In this document: one piece after another, positions 1 to 9,032 of the stretch
Position numbering within the stretch: position 1 is the first letter of the stretch
Layout of the letters: every line of letters begins with the position of its first letter
Assembly: GCA_002159155.1 (NCBI GenBank)
Contig: LZRQ01000076.1
Location: 1 to 14,864 of the forward strand
DNA: 14,864 nucleotides
Direction: 5' to 3'
From: Firmicutes bacterium ZCTH02-B6
GTDB taxonomy: Bacteria > Bacillota > Limnochordia > Limnochordales > ZCTH02-B6
Program-made: the position numbers and the translations under genes
The notes under the pieces: model-generated
What the model was told of the DNA's origin: nothing
Databases searched by the model: none
Seen by the model: only the letters and a program-made list of their open reading frames with translations

Positions 1-137
1 ACGCCAACGCACTCGCCCACCTGGGCGATACCGGCGTTGCCGGGCGAGCAATAGAGCCGCTCCAACCGCGGGCTTTGAGCGACCGCCCACGCCAAGGCGT
101 GTTCGCGGGCTCCCTGTCCGACGATCAAAACGCGCAT
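1..137 (-). CDS. purD: Phosphoribosylamine-glycine ligase (GAR synthetase), N-terminal part, cut by window edge
   Basis: PurD joins glycine to phosphoribosylamine using ATP, the second step of IMP synthesis in the cytoplasm. Only the first 45 residues are in the window. They read MRVLIVGQGAREHALAW, then SPGNAG near residues 33-38, which match the N-terminal nucleotide-fold domain of PurD (usual form GxGGREHALAW ... PGNAG). The second glycine of the GG pair is alanine here, a mild change. The ATG start is preceded by GGGGAGGT with a short spacer. The gene follows purH after a 55-bp gap in which I see no terminator, so it is most likely the distal gene of the same operon, as in Bacillus. The rest of the gene lies outside the window. 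Confidence 0.93.
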   Translation of the reverse strand, partial: MRVLIVGQGAREHALAWAVAQSPRLERLYCSPGNAGIAQVGECVG

Positions 138-192
138 GCCGACCTCCCCTTCGCCTGCCGACTCGTTGCCCGTTCCCCGAGGACGGCTAGAC

Positions 193-1845
193 CTAGTGAC
201 GAAAATGGCGTCTCCCGGTGAACACCATGGCGATGCCCGCCGCGTCGGCGGCCGCGATAGAGTCGGCGTCGCGCCGGGACCCTCCCGGCTGTACGATGGC
301 CGTAATCCCCGCCGCGGCGGCCGCCTCCACCACATCCGGGAACGGGAAGAAAGCCTCCGAGGCTAATACCGCCCCACGGGCTCGCTCCCCCGCCTGTTCG
401 ATGGCGAGGCGAGCAGCGGTGACCCGGTTCATCTGCCCCGCGCCCACGCCGATGGTGACGTGGTCCCGCGCCAGGACGATGGCGTTGGACTTCACGTGCT
501 TGACCACTTTCCAGGCGAACTCGAGCTGGGCCCATTCCTCCGGAGTTGGCGCCCTGCGGGTAACGACCCGCTCGCGCGCCGGGTCCAAAGCCTCGGGGCG
601 CCAGTCGGCCTCCTGTACCAGCAGGCCGCCGCCGACGCGCTTGTAATCCAAGGCGGGCCCGGGAGGCGCCCACGGCTGCACCCGCAACAGGCGCAAGTTG
701 GGCCGTCCGGATAGGATCTCCAGGGCCTTGGCGGTGAAGTCCGGCGCGATGATCACTTCGAGGAAGAGCTCCCGCATGAGTGCGGCCGCAGCCCCGTCAA
801 TGGTCCGGTTGGCGGCCACGATCCCACCGAAAATCGACACCGGATCCGCGTCGCGGGCCCGGCTGAACGCGTCAGCAATGGTGTCGGCCAGCGCCAGGCC
901 GCATGGATTCGCGTGCTTCACGGCCGCCACGGCGGGCCGCTCAAACTCCCGCACCATCTCCAAGGCGGCATGCGCGTCCTGGATGTTGTTGAAGGACAAC
1001 TCCTTGCCCTGCAGCTGTTCAGCCGCGGCGATGGTACCCGGCGCCGGCGGCGTCTCCACGTAAAACGCGGCCGGCTGGTGAGGATTTTCCCCGTACCGCA
1101 GCCCCTGGGCCAGCACCAGCGGCGCCCGCCACACGGGAGGAAACAGCACCGCCCCGCTGCCCTCCAGTCGCCCAACGGCCGCGTCCTCCTCCACGCCAGC
1201 GCCGGTTCGGGGGCTTTCCACCTCAGCCGCGACCGGCTGGCCACCGGCGTCCAGCTGCGCCTCGAGATAGGCAGCGATGGCCGCATCGTAGGCCGCTGTG
1301 TGAGCGAACGCCTCCCGGGCCAGTTCCCGGCGCAACCGCGCCGCGGTTTCGTCGTTGGGGCGGGCGAGCGCTTCCAGGACTTGGCTGTAGCGGTCAGGAT
1401 TGACGACCACCCAGACGTGGGCGTGGTTTTTCGCGGCCGCCCGCACCATGGCCGGACCGCCGATGTCTATTTGCTCCACGGCTTCCTCCAACGTGCATCC
1501 CGGCCGGCGCACCGTTTGCACGAAAGGATACAAGTTGACCGCCACCACGTCGATGGGCGCGATGGACAGTTTCCCCAAGGCCTCCATCTGCGCGGGCCGG
1601 TCGCGGCGCGCGAGAATGCCGCCGTGCACGGCGGGATGCAACGTTTTGACCCGCCCGTCCAAAATCTCGGGAAATCCGGTCACTTCCGACACGTACGTTA
1701 CCGGCACGTGCCGCTCTAGCTCCGCCGCCGTACCGCCTGTCGACACGATCTCAAACCCGAGGGCCACAAGCCCCTGGGCGAACTCCACGACCCCTCGCTT
1801 GTCCGAAACACTGATCAACGCTCGCCGCCTGTTGGCTGAATCCAT
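193..1845 (-). CDS. purH: Bifunctional AICAR transformylase / IMP cyclohydrolase
   Basis: PurH carries out the last two steps of IMP synthesis, formylation of AICAR from 10-formyl-tetrahydrofolate and ring closure. The 550-residue protein has the N-terminal cyclohydrolase (MGS-like) domain (ISVSDKRG at 11-18, STGGTA at 35-40, GGPAMVRAAAKN at 129-140). The transformylase domain follows, with RYGENPHQ at 250-257, the catalytic Lys-His pair in KHANPCG at 310-316, and the C-terminal FTGRRHFRH. It is about 40 residues longer than B. subtilis PurH; the extra is a Gly/Ala/Glu-rich stretch near 199-240 between the domains. I chose the ATG at 1845 because GGAGG lies 7 bases upstream; a TTG 21 bases earlier has no ribosome binding site. 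It follows purN after 24 bp. Confidence 0.97.
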   Translation of the reverse strand: MDSANRRRALISVSDKRGVVEFAQGLVALGFEIVSTGGTAAELERHVPVTYVSEVTGFPEILDGRVKTLHPAVHGGILARRDRPAQMEALGKLSIAPIDVVAVNLYPFVQTVRRPGCTLEEAVEQIDIGGPAMVRAAAKNHAHVWVVVNPDRYSQVLEALARPNDETAARLRRELAREAFAHTAAYDAAIAAYLEAQLDAGGQPVAAEVESPRTGAGVEEDAAVGRLEGSGAVLFPPVWRAPLVLAQGLRYGENPHQPAAFYVETPPAPGTIAAAEQLQGKELSFNNIQDAHAALEMVREFERPAVAAVKHANPCGLALADTIADAFSRARDADPVSIFGGIVAANRTIDGAAAALMRELFLEVIIAPDFTAKALEILSGRPNLRLLRVQPWAPPGPALDYKRVGGGLLVQEADWRPEALDPARERVVTRRAPTPEEWAQLEFAWKVVKHVKSNAIVLARDHVTIGVGAGQMNRVTAARLAIEQAGERARGAVLASEAFFPFPDVVEAAAAAGITAIVQPGGSRRDADSIAAADAAGIAMVFTGRRHFRH

Positions 1846-1869
1846 GTTGCGCCCTCCTGGTTCCAACTG

Positions 1870-2472
1870 CTAAACAATGCGCACCCGGCGGCCGTCTACG
1901 ACGAGGCGTCCCTCGGCAAGCAGCCGGATGGCTTCGGGATAAATCCGGTGCTCTTCCCGGCGGATACGAGTGGCCAGCGTTTCCGGCGTATCATCGGCCA
2001 GCACCGGAACCGCCGCCTGCAGCACGATGGGCCCTGTATCGACCCCTTCGTCAACAAAGTGCACGGTACAGCCGGTCACGCGCACGCCGTACTCCAGCGC
2101 CTGCCGCGGCGCATCCAGGCCCGGAAACGCAGGCAAAAGGGACGGGTGGACATTGAGGATGCGCCAGCGAAACCGGTCGACGAGCCTCGACGGCAAGAGG
2201 CGCATAAACCCCGCCAGCGCAATTAAGTCAACCCTCGCGTCGACCAGCGTATCCTCGACCAACCGGAAAAACGCCTCGCGGCCCCCCAACGCCCGGGGCG
2301 AAACGCCGAGCGCAGGCACGCGGTGGTCGCGTGCGATCTGCAAAGCCGGGGCTTGCGGGTTATCGGACATTACCAGCACCGGTTGGGCGGCGACACGGCC
2401 CGCGGCCACCGCCTTAAGAATGGCCTCGAGGTTGCTCCCCCGCCCCGACACCAGCACCGCGAGCCGGATCAT
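1870..2472 (-). CDS. purN: Phosphoribosylglycinamide formyltransferase (GART, folate-dependent)
   Basis: PurN transfers the formyl group of 10-formyl-tetrahydrofolate to GAR, giving FGAR, the third step of IMP synthesis. The protein is 200 residues, normal for the family. It begins MIRLAVLVSGRGSNLEAI, the phosphate-binding loop of PurN. The catalytic triad is visible as Asn107 and His109 (in NVHPSLLPAF) and Asp145 (in VDEGVDTGPI), matching the E. coli triad N106/H108/D144. The start at 2472 overlaps the purM stop as ATGA, which implies translational coupling. A longer reading to 2538 would add a 22-residue Arg/Gly-rich extension inside purM and is unlikely. The ribosome binding site (GGGGAT) is weak, consistent with coupling. 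Confidence 0.96.
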   Translation of the reverse strand: MIRLAVLVSGRGSNLEAILKAVAAGRVAAQPVLVMSDNPQAPALQIARDHRVPALGVSPRALGGREAFFRLVEDTLVDARVDLIALAGFMRLLPSRLVDRFRWRILNVHPSLLPAFPGLDAPRQALEYGVRVTGCTVHFVDEGVDTGPIVLQAAVPVLADDTPETLATRIRREEHRIYPEAIRLLAEGRLVVDGRRVRIV

Positions 2473-3518
2473 AGCCGATCCCCGTACCCGACGACCTCGA
2501 TGCCCGGCTCGCCGGCCACCACCCGGCCGATGATCCATGCCCGCTGGCCGTGCTCGGCCAGGTGTTGGACGGCGGCTTCCGCTTGATCACTAGGCACAAT
2601 GACGACCATGCCGACACCGAGATTGAAGGTACGCAGCATCTCCGCACCGCTCACCGGCCCCGCCTCCTGGATCAGCCGGAAGATGGGTGGCACCGGCCAG
2701 CTGCCCCAAAACAGCCGGGCGCGAGTGCCTGGGGCCATGACCCGCGGCAAATTTTCAGGCAGGCCTCCGCCCGAAGTGTTGGCGATTCCTCGCACGTCAA
2801 CGGCTTCACACAGGCTCAAGACCGGCCGCACATAGATGGCGGTCGGCTCCAGGAGCTCATCTGCCAGCGTCCGGCCCAGCTCGGGAACGGCGCAGTCGAG
2901 CTCGAGCCGCGCCCGCTCAAGCAAAACCCGGCGAACCAACGAGTAGCCGCTGCTGTGCAACCCGGTGGAGGCCAGGCCGACAATGGCGTCCCCCGGGGCC
3001 ACGCGGCGGCCGTCGATGAGCCGGTTTCTCGGTACGACCCCAACGGCGAAGCCGGCGATGTCGTACTCCCCGGGAGCGTAAAACCCGGGCATTTCCGCGG
3101 TTTCGCCGCCCAGGAGCGCACAGCCTGCCTCGCGGCAGCCCGCCGCGACGCCCCGGACGATGGCGGCCACCTGGTCGGGGTCGAGCTTGCCAACCGCCAC
3201 GTAGTCAAGGAAGAACAAAGGCCGGGCACCGTGGCAGAGAATATCGTTGACGCAGTAGGCCACCGCGTCAATACCGATCGTGTCGTGCCGGCCGGTCATA
3301 AAAGCCACCTTGAGCTTGGTGCCCACCCCGTCGCAACCTGCAACCAGGACCGGCGCCTCGGGACCGTCGCCCAAGACGTACGCGCCGCCGAAGGCGCCGG
3401 GAGGCAGGAGCACTTCCGGGCCCAACGTCGCCCGGGCCAAGTCTTTGATTTTTTCCACCGCGCGGTAGCCGGCCTCAATGTCAACCCCGCTGGCCTTGTA
3501 CGTCAGCTCTTCACCCAC
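2469..3518 (-). CDS. purM: Phosphoribosylformylglycinamidine cyclo-ligase (AIR synthetase)
   Basis: PurM closes the imidazole ring, converting FGAM to AIR with ATP, the fifth step. The 349-residue protein is full length. It shows YKASGVDIEAG at 7-17, GCDGVGTKLKVA at 61-72, GGETAEMPGFY at 137-147 and GLASTGLHSSGYSLVR at 181-196, all hallmarks of the PurM/PurL superfamily. The motif usually written AHxTGGG reads ANTSGGG at 246-252, so the histidine is missing. The start is a GTG with GGAGGGG 10 bases upstream, and it overlaps the purF stop by 8 bp. Its stop overlaps purN by 4 bp. The match to the family is otherwise strong and I expect an active enzyme. Confidence 0.97.
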   Translation of the reverse strand: MGEELTYKASGVDIEAGYRAVEKIKDLARATLGPEVLLPPGAFGGAYVLGDGPEAPVLVAGCDGVGTKLKVAFMTGRHDTIGIDAVAYCVNDILCHGARPLFFLDYVAVGKLDPDQVAAIVRGVAAGCREAGCALLGGETAEMPGFYAPGEYDIAGFAVGVVPRNRLIDGRRVAPGDAIVGLASTGLHSSGYSLVRRVLLERARLELDCAVPELGRTLADELLEPTAIYVRPVLSLCEAVDVRGIANTSGGGLPENLPRVMAPGTRARLFWGSWPVPPIFRLIQEAGPVSGAEMLRTFNLGVGMVVIVPSDQAEAAVQHLAEHGQRAWIIGRVVAGEPGIEVVGYGDRL

Positions 3519-4911
3519 AGTGCTCGATCCCCTCCAGAGCGTGCTTGTGAGCTACATCCTCTTCAGGAACCGGTTCAGGATAAACACCGGTCATGCAGGC
3601 GAGGCACAGTCCCTCGGGGCGGACGCCCACCGCCTGGCAAAGTCCCTCGACGCTCAGGTAATAAAGGGAGTCGGCGCCGATAAAGTCGCGAATCTCCTCC
3701 AGGATCCTTTGGGCGGCGATGAGCTCCTTGCGCGACGAGATGTCGACGCCGTAATAGCACGGGTACAGAAACGGCGGCGCCGCCACGTACATGTGCACCT
3801 CGCGCGCCCCCGCTTCGCGCACTAGTGCAACGGTGCGCCGCGAGGTGGTTCCTCTCACGATGGAATCGTCCAGCACGACGACCCGCTTGCCTTTGAGCAC
3901 CTGGCGGTTTGGATTGAGCTTGACCTTGACGGCCAGGTGTCGCATGCCCTCTTCAGGATGGATGAAGGTGCGCCCAACGTACCGATTCTTGACAAGACCG
4001 ATCTCGAACGGGATGCCCGCCGCCTCGGCAAATCCCATCGCGGCCGACGTCCCCGAATCGGGCGCGGCGATGACGACATCGGCCTCCACGGGCCTTTCTT
4101 CGTAGAGCCTCCTCCCGATGGCTTTGCGCACCAGGTGGACGTTGCGTTCCAGGAGCTCGGAATCAGGCCGGGAGAAGTAAATGTACTCAAACGCGCACGG
4201 AGCGCGATCGTCAGCCGCCGCGGGCAGCCGGCGCCGGCGCACGCCGCCCGCGTCCACCGACAAGAGCTCTCCGGGCAAAACCTCGTGAACCTCGTCCACC
4301 CCGAGAGCCGTCAAGGCGCAGCTTTCCGACGCGATAATGAACGCGTCGCCAGCCCGTCCCCAGCAAAGGGGCCGGATGCCGTACGGATCCCGGAAGGCCA
4401 GAAGCCTGTCCCGCGTGAGCATGACGACGGCGTACCCACCGCGGATGGCCGCCATGGTGCGCATGGCCGCCGTGTCTGGGTCGTCGTCGCCGAAACGGGC
4501 AAACAGGTTAAGAATAACTTCCGAATCGGTCGTTGTTTGAAAGACGGACCCCGCGCGCTGGAGCTGGACCCGTAGTTCCCGGGCGTTCACCAGGTCGCCG
4601 TTGTGGGCCACGGCTACAGGCCCCCGGCTGGTGTAGGCCAGGAGCGGCTGCGCGTTGACCGCGTACGAGGCACCAGTGGTCGAGTAACGTACGTGCCCGA
4701 TTCCCATGGGACCGGGCAGCTCGGCAAGGCGTTCCCGGTTGAACACGTCAGGCACAAGACCCATCCCTTTGCCGAGATGCACCCGGCCACCGTCAGATAC
4801 GGCCATGCCGCAAGACTCCTCGCCCCGGTGCTGCAGCGCGTAAAGGCCTAGGTAAAGGAGGTCCGCTGCCCGGGAACCCGGGGGTCCCAGTACCCCGATG
4901 ACGCCGCACAT
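3511..4911 (-). CDS. purF: Amidophosphoribosyltransferase, Fe-S type
   Basis: PurF makes phosphoribosylamine from PRPP and glutamine, the committed step of purine synthesis. The 466-residue protein has an N-terminal Ntn glutaminase domain with the nucleophile Cys at position 2 (MCGV), HNGDL at 103-107 and RDPYGIRPL at 174-182. The C-terminal phosphoribosyltransferase domain has the PRPP loop VVVLDDSIVRGTT at 344-356. Four cysteines at 239, 385, 436 and 439 match in position and context the 4Fe-4S ligands of the B. subtilis enzyme. There is no propeptide: the Cys directly follows the initiator Met, whereas the B. subtilis protein is cleaved. The ATG follows the purL stop by 3 bases, with GGGGAGG upstream. 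Confidence 0.97.
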   Translation of the reverse strand: MCGVIGVLGPPGSRAADLLYLGLYALQHRGEESCGMAVSDGGRVHLGKGMGLVPDVFNRERLAELPGPMGIGHVRYSTTGASYAVNAQPLLAYTSRGPVAVAHNGDLVNARELRVQLQRAGSVFQTTTDSEVILNLFARFGDDDPDTAAMRTMAAIRGGYAVVMLTRDRLLAFRDPYGIRPLCWGRAGDAFIIASESCALTALGVDEVHEVLPGELLSVDAGGVRRRRLPAAADDRAPCAFEYIYFSRPDSELLERNVHLVRKAIGRRLYEERPVEADVVIAAPDSGTSAAMGFAEAAGIPFEIGLVKNRYVGRTFIHPEEGMRHLAVKVKLNPNRQVLKGKRVVVLDDSIVRGTTSRRTVALVREAGAREVHMYVAAPPFLYPCYYGVDISSRKELIAAQRILEEIRDFIGADSLYYLSVEGLCQAVGVRPEGLCLACMTGVYPEPVPEEDVAHKHALEGIEHCG

Positions 4912-4914
4912 CGG

Positions 4915-7130
<2,216 letters not shown>

Positions 7131-7137
<7 letters not shown>

Positions 7138-7880
7138 GCTCCTTGGACACCTCCCGTCGCGCTGTTTCCGTCGGGCGGCGACGTCGACGTCGCCTGTAGC
7201 CAATCACGCACCGCGGCCAGCAAAGCGAGCCCGTCGGTGCTGACCATGAACGGCTCGACGGCCCGTTCTGGGTGCGGCATCAACCCGACCACGTTGCCGC
7301 GGGCGTTGCAGATGCCGGCGATGTTGCGGGCCGAACCGTTGGGGTTGGCTGCCGGGGTTGCCCGGCCATCTGGATCACAGTAGCGAAACACGATACGTCC
7401 CTGTTGCTCCAGCTCGTCCAGGACCTCCGGCGGGGCGAAGTAATTGCCCTCGCCGTGGGCGATGGGCATCCGGATCACCTGACCGGCATGAAAGCGGCCG
7501 GTAAACGGAGTGTGGGAGTTTTCCACCCGCAGGCAGACCGGCTGGCAACGGAAACGCTGACCCGCATTGCGGAGCAGCGCACCAGGCAAGAGCCCGGCCT
7601 CGCACAAAATTTGAAACCCATTGCAGATGCCGAGCACGGGACCGCCGGCCTCGGCAAAACTGCGCACCGCTTCCATCACAGGCGCAAAGCGAGCCAGCGC
7701 TCCCGGCCGCAGGTAGTCCCCATACGAGAAGCCGCCCGGGAGGATCACCGCGTCGGCGCCCAACAGGCTGGACGCGTCATGACGAACGTAGACCGCCTGG
7801 TCGCCCAGGACGTCGGCCACCGCCCGGTAGGCGTCCCGGTCACAGTTGGAACCCGGGAACACGGCCACGGCCCACTTCAC
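7131..7880 (-). CDS. purQ: FGAM synthase glutaminase subunit PurQ
   Basis: PurQ hydrolyses glutamine and channels ammonia to PurL in FGAM synthase. The 249-residue protein is a class I glutamine amidotransferase. It has FPGSNCDRD at 8-16, GGFSYGDYLRPGALAR at 49-64, the nucleophile Cys86 in GICNGFQ, and the His203/Glu205 pair in MPHPER, completing the triad. The final 20 or so residues are Ser/Gly/Pro-rich and extend past the fold. The ATG overlaps the last codons of purC-purS by 4 bp (ATGA) and the gene overlaps purL by 7 bp at its end, so purCS, purQ and purL should be translated in a coupled way. This fits the need for matched PurS, PurQ and PurL. Confidence 0.97.
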
Positions 7881-8917
7881 CGGGATCCCTCCCCCGGTGA
7901 GGCGACGTGGACGGAGAAATCTTCGATGACCGGATTGGCCAGCAGGCGCTTGGCCATGGAGCGGGCGTCGTCTCGCGCTTGGGCTTCCGAGGTGGCGGTG
8001 AGCACCAGTTGCACCATTTTCCCGACCCGCACGTCGGCCACGCCTGTAAAACCCAAGGCACGCAACCCGTCGCGAACGGCCTTGCCTTGTGGGTCCAGCA
8101 TGCCTTCCTTAGGCATGATGCGCACCCAGGTCGTGAACGTGCGGGGAGCGCCGGTTTCATCCGCCCCCGCACCGCAAGCGGCGTTACCGGTGAATGGACT
8201 CTCCGAAAGGCGCTGCCAAATTTCTTCGTAGCCTTCCAACACGCCGCCCCAGTCGCGGCGGAAGCGGTCCTTGTCCAGCCGTCGGCCGCTCTCGGCGTCC
8301 CAAACCCGCATGGTGTCCGGCGACAACTCGTCGGCGACCACCAGCGCGTCCCCCGCCAGCCCAAACTCCAACTTGAAGTCGACCAGCACGAGTCGGGCCG
8401 CGGCCAAGCGGGCGGTCAAAATATCATTGACCCGGAGGGCGATGGCCTCCATCCGGTCCACGACGTCGTCGGAAGCGAGACCCAAGGCCCGGATGTGGTC
8501 CCGGTTGACGAGCGGGTCGCCCAAGTCGTCACGCTTGTAGTAGTGCTCGACGATGGGCCTCGGCAACGGCTCGCCTTCGGGCAAGCCCAGCCTCTGGCTG
8601 AGGCTCCCGGCCGCCCGATTGCGCACTACCACTTCCAACGGCACGATGCGCGCCGCCCTGGCGAGCAGGCCCGCAGGCCCGCGTTCCTCAAGAAAGTGAG
8701 TTGCGACGCCGGCCCGCTCCAGCTCCCGAAATAGAAGGGCGGAGATCCGGCTGGTCAAACTCCCTTTGCCGGGTATCTCCGCCCGTTTCTGTCCGTTTCC
8801 GGCGGTAATGTCATCCCGGAAAACGATCAGCACCTGGTCGGCGCGATCCGTCGCGTAAACTGTCTTGGCCTTCCCCTGGTGGAGGATGGATCCTGCGGTT
8901 GCCCCTTCCCCGCACAT
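7877..8917 (-). CDS. purC: Fused SAICAR synthase (PurC) - FGAM synthase subunit PurS
   Basis: One 346-residue reading frame holds two purine enzymes. Residues 1 to about 237 are PurC, which joins CAIR and aspartate: GKAKTVY at 15-21, FRDDITAGNGQKR at 33-45, PLEVVVRNRAAGS at 93-105, LVDFKLEFG at 178-186, ADELSPDTMRVWD at 195-207, and the normal PurC ending GYEEIWQRL. A Gly/Ala-rich linker (about 238-258) follows. Residues 261-340 are PurS, the small bridging subunit of FGAM synthase (WVRIMPKEGMLDPQGKAV, GVADVRVGKMVQL, LLANPVIEDFSVHV). I see no stop and no internal ribosome binding site before the PurS part, so this looks like a true fusion occupying the place of purC and purS in the Bacillus order. 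The ATG at 8917 is chosen because GGGAGG lies 8 bases upstream; the ATG at 8923 is only 2 bases from it. Confidence 0.93.
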   Translation of the reverse strand: MCGEGATAGSILHQGKAKTVYATDRADQVLIVFRDDITAGNGQKRAEIPGKGSLTSRISALLFRELERAGVATHFLEERGPAGLLARAARIVPLEVVVRNRAAGSLSQRLGLPEGEPLPRPIVEHYYKRDDLGDPLVNRDHIRALGLASDDVVDRMEAIALRVNDILTARLAAARLVLVDFKLEFGLAGDALVVADELSPDTMRVWDAESGRRLDKDRFRRDWGGVLEGYEEIWQRLSESPFTGNAACGAGADETGAPRTFTTWVRIMPKEGMLDPQGKAVRDGLRALGFTGVADVRVGKMVQLVLTATSEAQARDDARSMAKRLLANPVIEDFSVHVASPGEGSR

Positions 8918-8943
8918 GAACATAGCCTCCCGCCGCCTCGCCC

Positions 8944-8956
8944 ATCGTTCGGCTTT
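8944..8956 (-). promoter_or_regulatory. PurBox-like sequence in the purC leader
   Basis: On the minus strand this reads AAAGCCGAACGAT. From memory, the B. subtilis PurR operator half (PurBox) is AWWWCCGAACWWT; this matches 11 of 13 positions, including the whole central CCGAAC. PurR sites usually come as two inverted boxes about 16-17 bp apart, and I find no convincing inverted partner here. It also lies downstream of the putative -10, which is not the usual arrangement. Treat it as a weak operator candidate. Confidence 0.25.
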
Positions 8957-8974
8957 TCGTCCAATTCCACCCCC

Positions 8975-9003
8975 ATAGTAGCAGACGAGAGGCAGGATGA
9001 CAA
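8975..9003 (-). promoter_or_regulatory. Putative sigma-A promoter upstream of purC-purS
   Basis: Within the 115-bp gap between purB and purC the minus strand reads TTGTCA (9003-8998, 5 of 6 to the -35 consensus), a 17-bp spacer, and TACTAT (8980-8975, 4 of 6 to the -10). A TG lies one base before the -10, giving an extended -10. The expected start of transcription is near 8968, leaving a leader of about 50 bases before the purC ATG. It would let purC to purD be expressed apart from purB. Confidence 0.5.
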
Positions 9004-9032
9004 CCTAATTTCCGTACATTTTCTCTTCCGCT

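Noticed and set aside
913..1719. Plus-strand open frame of 268 codons opposite purH
   Set aside because: Same reason: an antisense shadow of a well-supported gene, rich in Arg, Gly and His.
2550..3683. Plus-strand open frame of 377 codons opposite purM and the end of purF
   Set aside because: It mirrors two clear purine genes, has no recognisable motifs, and long antisense frames are common in GC-rich coding DNA.
7138..7203. Upstream start for purL giving 22 more residues
   Set aside because: It lies within purQ, lacks a ribosome binding site and does not match the PurL N terminus.
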